The position numbers and the translations under genes were made by a program. The notes under the pieces were generated by a model. The model was given only the letters and a program-made list of their open reading frames with translations, had not been told where the DNA came from and did not search any database. A stretch of DNA of 64,000 bases, from positions 205,157-269,156 of the forward strand of contig JADNYV010000039.1 of the NCBI GenBank assembly GCA_015501055.1, given 5' to 3'. Below, in pieces: positions 1 through 12,514 of this stretch. Each line of letters starts with the position of its first letter. Position 1 is the first letter of the stretch. The stretch comes from Mucidula mucida. Lineage: Eukaryota; Basidiomycota; Agaricomycetes; Agaricales; Physalacriaceae.

Positions 1-329
1 ATTTCGGACAAGACGGAGGGTTTGGATAATAAGCTCTTTGATGTGAACCGTCGTGTAAGTGGGGTTTCATACACAATGGCTATGTGCTAACGCTACTTTT
101 TCAGCAAAAGAAGTTTTAAACGACGCTTGGCATTATACCTTGTATCTGCATGGACATTGTACACTTTTAAATTATAGCCCAATTGATTGAGCCTCTGGAT
201 GAGTGGCATGGATTGATGGGACAGAGCCCCGCATTGTGCGCATCCCAAGCATCATCGAAAAGACAAGGACCGGATTATCACTTAAACCACAAACGGTAGT
301 ATCTACGCCTCGTCAGTCTTGTTCTGGAA

Positions 330-662
330 GTTCATTTCATTTAACCTCGTCGAAATCGCATGGACGCCCGCTTCTATCTGGTGTCAGTAGTCGAGAGCGC
401 GCTGAAACCGTTAGTATCTAAAACGCTTCGAGGAAGATTGATACTACCAATCATGCTTCCTTCCTATCTTACGGGCTACATCCTGCTATGTATAATAACA
501 TTCGTGAACCCGCCAGAAGCTGCTTTAAAGGACGGTTCCCTGATTATATGGTGCGTATTGCGAACATCGCTTAGCCGCCGATGAAGCTGCTATCGATGTG
601 CGCGAGATATTGACGCGCTTGCCTTTAACATGGGCCACGCATATCTGCAGCGGCAAAAGAGA
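330..662 (+). pseudogene. Truncated duplicate of the 5-prime end of the GH71 gene
   Basis: This stretch resembles the promoter, signal peptide and first exons of the GH71 gene at 15.2 kb. The ATG at 453 opens a signal-peptide-like segment (MLPSYLTGYILLC) followed by PPEAALK. The full gene reads MLSLYLPGFLLLW and PTEAALK at the same place. Similarity continues through the first intron to a GATGAAGCTGCTATCGATG stretch near 579-597, then a deletion, then a short match to about 662. The rest of the enzyme, including the catalytic region, is absent and the frame is broken, so no active enzyme is expected. The upstream similarity (about 340-450) shows that promoter DNA was copied too. This reads as a DNA-level duplication, not a retrocopy, because the intron is also present. 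Confidence 0.75.
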
Positions 663-1045
663 CATGAAGCTGGGGGAAACCCGATGAATTACCACCACCA
701 ACACTAAATGAGTGCAGCTGGGGATGGAGGCACAGCTGACCAGGAGGATATGAGAGATGGCAGCGAGAGGGCAAGAACATGCCAAAGCCTAAATTATGTT
801 TAATGTGCAACTTGGTCAAAAAGCTGGTCATTAAACTAATAACTACGCAACGTTAGACTTGCCATCGATGGCTTATCTTCTAATCTGAAGTTCGTTCCCT
901 GCTGTTGGTTTATTGCTATGATCAAAATGATCTGCCACGGCGGGGGAGCTAGCTCGAGGGATATATCAAATCAACGATGAAAAGTAAGTATACCAGACCG
1001 TGGCGAATTATACTGTACAACCCGAAAATCAAGTCCCCCAAACCC
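663..1045. other. Intergenic, nothing recognised
   Basis: No convincing coding exon, RNA gene or repeat was seen between the GH71 fragment and the 3-prime end of the VPS39-like gene. Confidence 0.5.
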
Positions 1046-4000
1046 TCATCGCCTCATCTCCCCAAGTTTCTTCGAAAACGGCTCCCGACAATGAAAATGT
1101 GTAACCTCGCCCCTGCAAAGTCCCATTAGTCAATCACTCAAGCTCCCCACACAACATACCTCGGCGCATGCACCGCAATAACACTACTCCCCAACCGCTT
1201 ATGACACTGCGGACAAATCCTCCCATCCGTCACCTTTACCATCCGCGCCTGCAGCCCCATGAGTCGCCGCGCGAGCTGGTCGTTCCGCGCTTTCGCGACC
1301 CCCTTGACAACCCGTCCATCAAACGTCCGTGGTGCACGCAGTGACTCGATTAGGAACGCGCGCACGTCCTGCGCTGTCACTAGCGGCGGGAGCAGCTTGA
1401 GCGTCTCCACTGGGTCTAGCCGCGGGCTGTGCCGGCTGATGAGGCTCAGCGCTGGTTGCAGAAAGTCCCCACCTGCAGCGGTCGGGCGCAGGTATATGCG
1501 TAGTAGTGTGAGGAAAATGGTGTTGGTGTCCGGGTAATACCGTTTGCAATACCTGTGGCTAGTTTAAATCATCACTTCGAGATGCAAGCAAAAAAACGTA
1601 CTCTTCCGCTTTGAAATGATCCTTGAGATTGTACGCATACAATTCTAGCGCCTGGTCATGTCTACCTAACCGCCCCAGCAGAATCGCGCGCGCCTCAAAT
1701 AAGTCTTCCCAAAGCCGGTCAACGCAATCTTAAGGAAGAAGAAAGCGCTTACCTTGCGATGACAACACCCCATACAGATGATCAACATTATAATGCTGCG
1801 TCCCATCGATGAATCGCAAAAGCTTGGAGTACAGTTCCCCACTCTTGTCATCGCCCCTCCTCTTCGCAGCGAGCGTCATCGAGAGGTACAACTCGGCCAG
1901 GCGGTCGTGCACGGGCCTCGCCTCCACATGCCGCTCCTCGATGAGATACTCGAGGAACTTTGCACAGAGCGCGGGATCTACACCTTCAAGAAACTCGGCC
2001 ACGGCATCCTGCGGTAGCTCGACGTCCTCGGATGTGAATATCTTAACACACATGAGATAAAAAGCCTCGCGAACAATGACAAAGTACCTCAAACGCCATA
2101 TCCTTGTCAACGTCGAAAATCCATCTCGAAGCTGAAAAGACGAGATCCATATATTCCGGCCCAAGCTCTGCAGATAGTAAATCGACGGCTGCACCTTGTC
2201 CAAGTTGTCGTCCTCTTCCGCACTGAGTCTGAGAAAGGATAAATCATTTGAAGATACTAACCGAAAATCACCACTTACTGTTTCAACAACTCGAGCGCAT
2301 TTTCATGCATCTTCTTTCCTTTATACAAATCAATGAGTTCTCCAAATTTCTGCGACACCTCTATCAGCAAAAGGCAGAATAAGGGACTCCCATCTCCTCA
2401 CCTTATGGCCCCGCAACTCTTCCTCAACTTCCGACACCTCACACCAGTTCGCGACACGGCACAACGAGCCCACCAATGCGGGCCTATTCGTCAAATACGA
2501 CTTGAACAGCATTGTATCAATGATCTGCCCAAACCGCAACAGTTGCTCTGGCGTCAGCGCTGAGAGCGGCGCATTCGGTAAGGCAAAGAGCTCCTCCACA
2601 GACGTGTCGTTGAGCGAGGGCGCCTTGTGCGACTGATTCGCAGGCGTGATGCCCATCGCCGCCAACGCACCACCGACCTTGGGTCTGCGATCGGATAGAT
2701 ACCGTATAAGAGTTTCCACCGACCGGTGGAATTTGTCTAATAAACTATCAGCCCCGAAAAGCGAAATGAAGAGTTAAACACACCTGGCGTTGACCGCTTG
2801 TTGCTTTTACTATGTATCGACGACGCATCATCGTCCTTGGGCGGACCACCAGTGATCAACGAGCCAAAACCAGTCTTGAACTTGCCGCGTATACTCCCTC
2901 CAGACGGCAACGACGCCAGCTGCTCCATCAGATCCTGCGCATGTGAACTTGCCTCGTCGCTCCCCGTCTCATGCTCTTCCTCCTTCTCTGACGGCTCCGG
3001 GCCCCCAAACAGCGGTACCCATCGATCCGCCGGGACACTCAACCTACCAGCAACCGACTCGGGGTACAGCGCGACCACCTTAGCGGGATTGACATCGAGC
3101 TCTGTAAACGCATCGATCGCGGCGTCGTATTTGCCTGCCCGGAAGTGCGCAACAGCGTTCAAAGCGCGAATCTTTGTGCGGCGCGTGTCGTGGTCTGGGA
3201 GCGGAGGTGTGATGATATCGAGGAGAGCAAGCGCGTCGGCGTAATGCCCGTCTTGGATGAGCTCGTCGATTTGCTCTGACCACGGTTTCATGGTGAATGA
3301 CCATACTGAGGTGCCTTCAGCTGTGGCCGACGCGCGGTCGGTGGGGGTGGTGAGAAGGTATAATGGAGATTTGGACGAAGGGGAGGGCGTGATGAGACGA
3401 ATGGTGGAATTGTGTTGAGGTGTAGGAGCGGGGATGAATGGGAAGGGTAAGTTTTGGGGTGATTGCAAAGAGAGGGAGGAGCGTATTTGGAGGACGGTGG
3501 TGGGATGAAATGTGCCTTCGGTAGATGTAGGTACTGTGTTGGCCGGGAGGACAGAGAATATGTATGGCTTGACAAAAGCCACTTCTTCTGGAACTGCTGG
3601 CCATTCTACAGATGCTGGTCGGGACTCGTTGCCAGTAGGCCCAATCATGAATCCCTCGTCTAGAGGAGAATTCAACAAAGAGGACTCTCGAATAGCGTAC
3701 GACGTACTATCTTTGACAATCAATGTCTCTTGATCATTGATTTGAACGACGGAGGGCTTTGCTTTAGCACCCAATCCAAGAGTCATGTAGCCGGTGAGCC
3801 CCGTAAAGGCGCTCGCTGTCGTTGAGGTTGGCATGGGTAGCATGATTTCGGTTGCAGTCATCGTGTTGAGGTCGAATATAGCAAAATCTGGCGCGTACGC
3901 GAAACATATTCGGTCGGGTGTCATGAATGTCATCGCTCTTGGCGAGTGCGATAGTGGCGCTTCCTGTACAAGTTTGAATAGAAATACGCGTATTGTTAGA

Positions 4001-4625
4001 GGATCGTTACCTTTATTGCCTGCGCTTCACCGTCCCTCCAAGTATACACGACCACCTTGCGTCTACAGCCGACAACAAGGCGCGTAATTAGAGTTGGTAT
4101 CGTCTGCTTGTCGGGCTGAGCAAATGTACCCTCTGTTGGTATTTGCTCAATATGAGAGTGTATCGTGAATGAGAACGCGGCTTTGGCGTTGGTAAGGACC
4201 GTGGGCGAGGCAAACGTTGGTAATGGATACAAAGTAACAATCATTTCTGAATGGAATTCAATACAAGTCAGGAATGAACATTACTTGAAACTGACCAGAT
4301 AACAACACCAGCGAGTTGATATCCCGAATGAATCCCAGTTGCTCAATCGACCGCCTGGCCAGGCCCTTCTTGACTTCAACGAGTGTTGCATTTTCGCCTA
4401 GAAGACGTCAGCCAAGTTTGCAGATAAATATTTGACTTGCTGTCGTCTACACCAACACCGTATATATGCAGGTTTCCAACCGCAGAGCCAAAGTATAGCC
4501 TGTCACCTGCAATGTATTGGGGTCAGTACCGCTATACACGACCACCGCGCACCTTGGACCAGTACAGAATCAATCTTCTCCTTGATCCCTGTCACCACCG
4601 TCCGCGGGTCGTAGAAGGGCGGCAT
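1046..4625 (-). CDS. VPS39: VPS39/Vam6-family vacuolar tethering subunit
   Basis: Vps39-type proteins are subunits of the HOPS/CORVET tethers that drive endosome-vacuole fusion. The start MPPFYDPRTV at 4625 fits the family, opening a beta-rich N-terminal citron-homology-like region spread over several exons. The large exon 2737-3933 ends with a helical repeat stretch (WSEQIDELIQDGHYADALAL) typical of the clathrin-heavy-chain-like repeats. The following exons continue these repeats. The C-terminus carries a zinc-binding CPQCHKRLG motif. A last small intron (GTATGT near 1158 to an acceptor near 1101) joins it to a final exon reading GEVTHFHC, the usual second half of the Vps39 zinc domain. Without that intron the protein would stop at 1138 and lose two zinc ligands, so I place the stop at 1046. 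Exon borders in the middle are inferred from frames and GT/AG sites. Vps3/TGFBRAP1 paralogs share these domains and cannot be fully excluded. Confidence 0.87.
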
Positions 4626-5256
4626 GGTGGAGGGAGGCAACTGCCGGCCCGGTGTGACGGGCGCTTTCCGTGACCGCGTGACCCGCCTCCCCATTTATTC
4701 CAGATTAATTCGGAGGTTCTGCAAAGTAGACACTTCACAACGTTTGAAAACGCGTCTAGCTCTATTTTCTGTTCCAATTGCCCAGGAAGCCACACCTTAA
4801 ATGTCGTCAAAGCAGCTCGAGTTTGTGAATCTAGAGAGGCATCCGACCACCTCCTATATCTTACTTTTCAGACTACCCTTTGACTCTCTATCATAAAAAG
4901 CAGATTCTGTTATTTGGACTCATCTTCATTTTTCATTCTACTTGAAGTTCTCTGGCATAAGAATCTACAACATGATTTGGGACTTCAAACTGTTATGTAC
5001 TGTCATCTATAATTGAGTGTTATACTTCTACTAGCTTCTGTGAAGTCGAAAGCAGATGCGCACTTCATAACCATGGAAGGAGAAACCCAGTACACACAAA
5101 AAATGCAAATATATAATTACAACACTTAAATTACAGTGAATGTCTCTATGTACTGCTAACAACCAACTATGCACTGTCCATGACTCTACGTAGATACAAT
5201 ACTTTTTACATATGGATAAGTACAACAACAAATTGTCATGATGTTTTTCTTTTCGT
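4626..5256. other. Intergenic between two minus-strand genes
   Basis: It would hold the promoter of the VPS39-like gene and the 3-prime region of the ankyrin gene. It is AT-rich around 4860-5250 with no supported exon. Confidence 0.5.
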
Positions 5257-8034
5257 TCAGAGGTACGCCCTCCGTTTTACACCACGCACGACTTCTTTTA
5301 CAATCCGCAGCCAGCCGACGACCATATCAATCTCGTCGAGGGCGCCGCAGAGCGTGGCCTCGATCTTGCGGAGGAGCAGCCGGCGGATGGCGCGCGTCTC
5401 GTCATCATCGTCGTTGACGGTCGAGCGCACGGAGACGCGTTCGAGACGAGCGAAGCGCTGCTGCTCCGCGTGGTAGGAAGCTGTCGTACCCGAGCGAGCC
5501 GGGCGATCGAGAACTCTTGCGCAAGTCAGCTATCATCGTCCTCCGTTTCTGGAAAAAAGCAAAACAGTCAACAAGCCGCATATACACTGAGCGAACACAA
5601 CAACTCACTTTGACAGCGCGATGGATAATCCGCTCTGCTCTCGATATAGCCTGGTTCGTCTTCAAGACGAGTTGTTGGCCCTGGGGGACGGGTTAGCGGT
5701 GGCGCAAAGAAAGAAGAGATTTAGAGAAATTACAATCGCAATACGCTCTTCTATTCGCAGGAGGTCGCGTTGACCAATGCTCAGGACGAGCTGTGACGTC
5801 TTCAGCGCATTATCGATGGACGAGCCTGACCAAGACGGCTAAAGCATGGGCTCGGCGGGGGCGTCAGCTTCTCGGGCGCACTATCTGACGCGGCACTCTC
5901 CGCTGAAGTAGGCCGGTCTGTCGTCGCCTTCCGCTTGAACCACGTCTTCCATTTGGACGGTGACGAGCCTTTTTCCTCCGCACTCTTTTTCTTCTGGGTG
6001 CATCCGACCCATCAAGGAACGATTTGACAGAAGGCGACGAAGGCGCGTACGAGGAGAGTGAAGATTGAGAGGACGTGGCCACGACGGTCTTCTGCGAGTC
6101 TTCCGAGCCTCTTTTGAACTTGCGCGGGTTGATGGCCTCGATTCCGTGCTCTTCAATGACAACGTCCGCGTCGCGAGAGACCACGTCCAGGAGCTGCATG
6201 AGCCCGCTGGAGGTCGCCGTCAGGTCCAAGAGCTCTCTGGATGTATCTTCGGTGCGACCTCGGAAGTGTGCCATAAGCCCCAGGGAAAGTTGTTCAACTT
6301 CCGCGAGAACAGCGTCGAATTTGGAGAGATTCATGTCCTGATGCCGAGCGGAAAGGGCCGTAAGGCGGAGATTCGTGACGATCTGGTGCGCCGCGGTGGA
6401 AACATCAAAGTCAAACGCAACATCTGCTGAGGGCCTGCAATCCGAAAAAGACGCCAAAGAGGAGAACGACGTAATGGGCCGGATCGTGTGTGTGGACAGC
6501 GATGACGCGGATCGAAGTTTCTCTGCGTCCTCTCCAAACGCCACCCGGAATTCTGGCTTTGCAATCTCAAGGGCGGTCAAACTGTAATGCAAGGTCAGAG
6601 AACAGCGAGAATGGGGCGAGGCAATGAACGCACCCCCGGGAGTTCCTTAGCTCACGAACTTGGCCGTGCTCATCGTGATCCAAGAGAATCATCAGGAGAT
6701 TGATGCAGCTGCCGTGCTCAGCAGCGATATGTATACAGGTCTCGTCCTCCTTGTCCCTGGCCGCGAGTGGGGTCCTAAATTCCCGTACGAGCCGCGATAT
6801 AAATACGAATAATGACGAAACGCGGTCATCGTCCTGGAAGATATAAGAAGAACGCGCAAGACAATGAAGAGGAGTGAAATGTTCGTGTGTCGTGAAAAGA
6901 GAGACATCAGCGCCGGCATAATACAGCGCATTTAGAATGTCCAAAGAGGGACTGCGAGCTGCCGCACAGTGGTGAATGGGACTCCAGCCCTTCACGTCAG
7001 GCGCGTTTACAAGACAATGAGAAGTGTGAGAATTCGATGGTAGGAAAAGGGGGGATAGCAATGAATGTAGAGTGGACATGTCCGAGGATGTCACTGCGCG
7101 GATGATGGAGCGTGTTAACTTGGCCGACAGTGACGCATTGATTGTCGATGGGAATGAGGGTGCGGCCAGTTCATGGCCTGGTGGGAGTTCAAAGACGGGG
7201 GCTGAATCTGGGAGCAGCTTGCTTCGAGAAGCGGTCTACACGAGGGCCGCATTCAGCACACGGACATGGGGTGGGCGATAGCGTACCTTGGCTTCACGCC
7301 ATCGATGGCGGCGTAGAACCTCTTCGCACAGATAGAGAACCTGGGGATGGGGCAGTGAAAATTGAATGGAAGTACGGTGATTTCGATCCCTGAAATCTGG
7401 ACGTGCTCCATGGCGTAGCTAAGCGGGAGTCAATGTCCGCTGTCAGAGAGCGTTGCAAGAACATACCAGAAGTTGAACGACGCGTAGATTTCCATCTCGG
7501 GCGGCGTCTGCAGTGCGAGAACAGTTAGACATGTTAAATGGAAGAATTTGACGCGTCGTACACATGAGAGATGTCGCGCCGTGGGTGTCCATGCCGTCCA
7601 CGGATACGGCATAAAGGCTTCCCTTCAATAGAAGCTCCACAACATCGTGCAAGTTCATCCAAGCTGCAACACCGATGGGAGTGACGCCTCTGAACGCGTC
7701 CTGTGGGGCGTTTAGTGTAAAAAGCGAGATTTCGGGACGCGACAAGAGGAGGCGGATGGCGTTGAGGCGTGCCTCCGTTAAGAGGGCTTCATGTGGGATG
7801 TTGATATCGTCCCAGCTACCGACGGCTTTCATGAGCACACCAAGGAATATGAAACCCGTCCACATACCGTTCCCCGGCAACCGCGCACATTATGACCGTC
7901 CTGCCCAATCCATCCAGCGCATTGACATCCGCACCCTGAGCCAGCGCATGCCGCACACCCTCATCGTCGCCTACGAGCGCAGCATGGTGCAAACCAAAAT
8001 TGTCAAAAGAGTGTTGGGGACCAGTCTTGGGCAT
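5257..8034 (-). CDS. Ankyrin-repeat protein with basic C-terminal tail
   Basis: The start at 8034 (MPKTGPQ) leads into clear ankyrin repeats: GLHHAALVGDDEGV and DVNALDGLGRT in exon 1, then GVAAWMNLHDVVELLLKG, DAARDGNLRVVQLL, WSPIHHCAAARSP, FTPLHCLA and ETCIHIAAEHG in later exons. Several introns are well supported because they join the repeat frame exactly (donor GTATGT near 7863 to an acceptor ending GGTAG near 7816; GTATGT near 7469 to CTTAG near 7418). The C-terminal part is Ser/Lys-rich and then helical, with the last exon ending EVVRGVKRRAYL and a stop at 5257. Around 5996-5998 the frame changes by one base in a GGG run (CCC in sense). Downstream coding looks natural only after this shift, so a missing base or an unusual short intron is implied. 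This is probably a protein-interaction scaffold; no catalytic domain was seen. Confidence 0.82.
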
Positions 8035-9198
8035 CGCAGCGAAATGGAGAAAGAGAAGAAAGCAAAGACGCGTAAGAAAAAGAAGGAGACAACCACTGAG
8101 AAGAAAACCACCCAAAGCAAGATTCAAGTTATTTTTCCTTCGTGAGACGGGGAAAGAGAGGAAGCGCCGTCGACGGTTATATAACGCAGGGCGCAAGAAG
8201 ATGAGCATGAGGCTGAGTGATATCAGAACCTTCCCTGGATGCATTCATTTGGCATCGCCCGGTGATGTTATTTCTTTCGCAGGCTGCCGCCACGAGGCCT
8301 TCGCGTTCCCCAATTATCCACTCCGCAAAGCCGAGCAGAACATGGCACGCCTCTGCCGCCTTATTACTAGCTTGCGACACCGCCCCCCACGAGGCGGCGC
8401 GTGCCCCAACATGAGGGAAGGGAGCCAACGCCCAATATGGAAACTTCAAAGGACATGTAGATTAGTTAAACTTCCGGAACGCCTCGCATCACGGTTCCAA
8501 GTGGTCGTGAGAGGCGTTCAATATCATTATCTGCCCCGACTAGTCGCGAGTAGAAATACTGGACATGCTTGAACCTGGGAACGCGTTATAAGCTAACTTG
8601 AATTGGTTCTGCCTGGGTTTCGCCGACGTAGCTCGAGCACACTGGGATGCCACCCTGGCAAGCAGCTTGGTTCCTCCAGCGCCTTCTGATTCTGTCGCGT
8701 GCCATTACACTACACATGCGAGTCCACGCTGCTCTCGAGTATATTGTTGTAGGCCTTTATGCCAACATATTTTCCCTGCTAATTAGAAGCGTCTTTTCAC
8801 TTCTAGTGAGCTTCAAGGGCCATATATCCCTCCCTCTCGCAGAGCCTAACGGAGTAACATATACAAAGACACGACCATATTGAACAATAAGTATCTTGTT
8901 CCAGAAATTCATACACGCTCCCGAATGTTACGGGAACAATCGGGTGCGAGGCGGGTTTCCGCTACCCTAAAACAACCTCGTTGCTTGATGCTCAACCGTA
9001 TTCAAGCTTATTCGTGACGCCCAAATGTAAGTATATGTATAATATGTAGAGTTGCCTGTGTTGTAAGATTGTACATTGCGCTGGTTACTGGGACTCTGTG
9101 CCCGAAGACTGATAGATAGACTCGAAAGCTGTATGTAAATAAAAGTCGGTGATACAATTAATAAGCGAGCGCGATATATCGATCGAAGTCGATAACAA
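8035..9198. other. Intergenic, nothing recognised
   Basis: The region holds the promoter of the ankyrin gene and the 3-prime flank of the Mex67-like gene. A long plus-strand open frame over 8000-8572 is antisense to the ankyrin start and has no recognisable content. Confidence 0.5.
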
Positions 9199-11557
9199 TC
9201 ATGACTGCTGCATGTATGCATTTGCGCCGAGAGATCCCTGTAATTACGCATGTCAACATCCCAAAAAGCAATGTATAAACCATACATGGACATACCCGCA
9301 CAGCCTCAAAATTGGACATTGCCATCGCCATGTTGTAGTTATTCTTCTCTAGGCAATCCTGCCCAAACTGAGGGATCAGGTTTGTTGTCTGGCATATCTG
9401 TATTAACAACGACCGCTGGGGTTCAGGCTGGAACGCGCGCCTTGAGGATCTGCATACACTTGCAAACAATATGTGACGTACCACTGCAAGAAACTGAGGT
9501 TGATACGCAGGAGGTATGGGAAAGTTCGGGGCGGCCTGTGCTGGATTGGACGTGCTTGGCGCCTCAATGGCGAGGACGGCCGGAATGGGTTCGGGTGCCT
9601 TCTTCTTGAGAGGCGGGCGCTTTGGCGCCTGTACCAGCATTGGCCCAGGTCGCCACGACTCGGGGGAGGAATAATTACGAATTGTCCAGTGATCTGATAA
9701 TATGACCACGTCCCAGCCGTTGACCCTGGCGCTACAGAATACCTTCGTCAGTACACTCACCGCAAGAGAGGTATACTCAAAGCCTTACCGCGAGCCCTCA
9801 GTTGCAGGTGCAAGAACAAATGAACGATCAAAGGATCTTAAGCCTTCCGAAGGCACTAAAGAAACTTAGGTGGAGATATCAATTTCAGGCTTTGGAACTT
9901 ACACTCTTTGAATTGTCCATGTATTATCACCAGTAGACCGACGTTCGCGCCATGCGGTACAGCCATAGTGTCTACGCAAAAGTTCTCTGCACTTCCCGAC
10001 AGAGCATGATCCGTTGCGGGGAGTTGAAGAAGCGATCGCACAGTGTCTTCGTTTCCAATTTTCAAGCGGTCATCGTGCTTGTCGACCCATTGACGTAGTC
10101 TCGTGAGGTTTCTCGAACCACCAGCCGCATTGTCAAGCCAGACTTTCCAATCCAACGACTTCTGGTTGGGCAGTTTGACTTGGAAGCCTTGTATCCGTGC
10201 GCGTTCAGGGATAGCGGTGTTGGCGGAAAAGGAAAATGTGCATGATCCGTCGTACACATCCACTAAAGCCATCCGGTTCTTGTCGAAGGCGTCGAAAAAC
10301 CTAGACGAAGTTAATTTGGAGAAAGTTTATGATATGAAGCTACTAACCGGAAGAGGAAGTTAGTGACAAGGTCGCCAGAAACGCCAGAGATGTTCGAGGG
10401 TTGCATTTCGACGGGGAAGGATGTAGCTGAAGGTTTCGCTACATTCACAGCGGACGAGGAAGAGGAGGGTGTATCAAACACGATAAGGGCCATAGGTTCT
10501 TGGTCCAACATAGTAATAGTCGGAAAGCGCCGTACGACCTCTCTGTGTAACGTCAATATGAAGCGAAAGGACGCATGAACACGACGCACGCTTTGTAGGA
10601 ATCCTGATGACCCTTCTCGTACTGTTGTACATGGAGCGGATTTCCGCCGAGCATTAACTCCTGCAGATTACTGAAACGTTCCTTTCCAGCACGGCCAGTA
10701 ACGAGCTCTAGCTCTTTGAAGTTTCGGATGTCATTGTCCTTCAATGAGAGGGCATCCAGTGAGTTAAGGTAATGCGCCAACAAAGTGAGATGTTCGGCGG
10801 ATAGGTGATTGTTACTGAGGTCCAATTTGGTAACCTGTATATGATGAGATGAAGCGCTGGAGAGGCGTGTCGAGACTGACTTGTGGGGTGAGTCCTTTAG
10901 CAAGTTTGAAGATGACGGCAGCCTCCTTGGCGGATCCTCCGTGGCCTGGTGGTTTAAGATTGTATTTCTTAACGATAGGGTCCTCGATCAAATTCTGAAG
11001 CCACAGCTCAAGCAACAAACGAGGTAGATGGATTGAAAACTCACTGAAAGGTTCAAGAACTGGTTCTGTCGATCATATCGAGATTCTACAAGCTCCTTCC
11101 ATTGATCTAATTGTGGTCCCTTCATCCTTGATGTGGAGAGCATGAGACCACCAGTGTTGTTGAGGGCCCGCCGTCGCCGTTCGATGTCGACGGTCATTTT
11201 GCGGCCAGCGCCACGAATTGCGATGGATGAGGAAGCTGCGCCTATACGGCCGGGAAGGGTTGACTGGGCAGAGTGCGTAAGCTGTGTGGACTCGGACAAG
11301 AAAGGCACGAAGGGGGCGACGTCGGCAAGTCATCCCTAGAATGAAGCAATGAGTAGATGAGTGATATTTACCGCTCGTGATGATCCTCCCAAAACTCCGT
11401 CAATTGCACGCGTCTTGTGCCCTTTGGGTTTGGCCTTACGAACTGGATGTTTGCTTCCGCTGACGTCGCGCATGGTGGCGTCGCCGTCCATTAGCCCAGC
11501 TTTGCGCAGAGTCTGGGTTGCCAGGGAGCCTGGCGCCGGCGTAGGACTTGAGAACAT
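9199..11557 (-). CDS. MEX67: Mex67/NXF1-type mRNA export receptor
   Basis: Mex67 with Mtr2 carries mature mRNA through nuclear pores. In order, the sequence shows: a basic N-terminus from the ATG at 11557 with a [11 protein letters not shown] stretch; an RNP-like segment; leucine-rich repeats ([34 protein letters not shown]); an NTF2-like domain ([28 protein letters not shown]); and a proline-rich linker. A UBA-like TAP-C domain ends the protein ([24 protein letters not shown]). A final intron starting GTATGT just after EAVR (about 9290) and ending ATTACAG near 9240 adds a short last exon ending YMQQS with stop at 9199. This domain order is diagnostic for the family. Internal exon borders are approximate. 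No frame lesion was needed. Confidence 0.9.
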
Positions 11558-12514
11558 GGCTCGTCGTCGTGTCAAACAGCGAGCAGAGGTGGATGTGGTT
11601 GCGGGCTGTTGTGTGAGATGGTGGTGGTCGAATAAAGACCTCGACTTTCCTCCTTGAGTCAATTTGCTGTGCAGCGATCGTTCCCACGCTCCTTTGGAGA
11701 CAAAGAGCTCCAAATTTGGAAGTTTAGGGTCAAAAGAAGTATCTCTATTGTCGATTCTGAAAGACAATAAACGTTCCTATGGTACGCGCTTTTAGCACAG
11801 ATGGAAATCGTTGATCAGCCCATAGCCTTCTGTCTATCTGTTATGTGGCCGCCGTAGCATTCTTTGCTACACCTCAGCTTGATTGAGATGGGAACTGATG
11901 CTTCCAGCGCTTTCAATGATGCGTGTCAGAACAAAGCCTTCAGCGACGCGTTGCTGATACTGATAGCCCAATCCCAGCGAAGACAACTACCTCAAGCCGT
12001 GATCATGACTGGGGTCCTTTCGGTCACCGAATTTTAGGTGGCGCACTGGGACCGTTAAATGTCGGCCCGGGTGCCAGCCTCGAGAAAGAACCACGTTACA
12101 TCAGTCATTGTACACCATCTGAGGCCTGAGGAACGAAAACACAAAACAGAGAAGTTGCAAACTGCCCTACAAAATCAGACGTCTATATAGTAGTATACTT
12201 GGAAACAGCGGGCAACACACTCCGTTGTAAAGAACCGATGCACTGTCCTCAACAGAAACGTTCGTTGTTTCGACGCGACTCTGCACTACAGTGTTCAACG
12301 TCTCTCGATATATGCGCCACTTTAGCACGTGTAGCAAAGTCTCAGATCGTGTCGTCCTTCGAATCGGTAACGCTGTGTGTTATTTGACTGTCTTGACAGT
12401 TTTGTGACGCACGTCGTCTGCAGTGTATGCAGCGTGATCTTCGAAGACGTATATAATACAAAGTACAGTAGAAAGAAAATTTGACGAATCTAGCAATTTA
12501 GGCAAGTTGAAGCT
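11558..12514. other. Intergenic, nothing recognised
   Basis: About 950 bases between the Mex67 start and the peroxygenase stop. Only short, composition-driven open frames were seen. Confidence 0.45.

Noticed and set aside
1138..1410. VPS39 ending at the stop at 1138
   Set aside because: A good GT-AG intron links to an exon with GEVTHFHC, which completes the zinc motif.
8000..8572. Plus-strand open frame of 190 codons
   Set aside because: It is Lys/Arg-rich antisense of the ankyrin gene start and promoter, with no family features.
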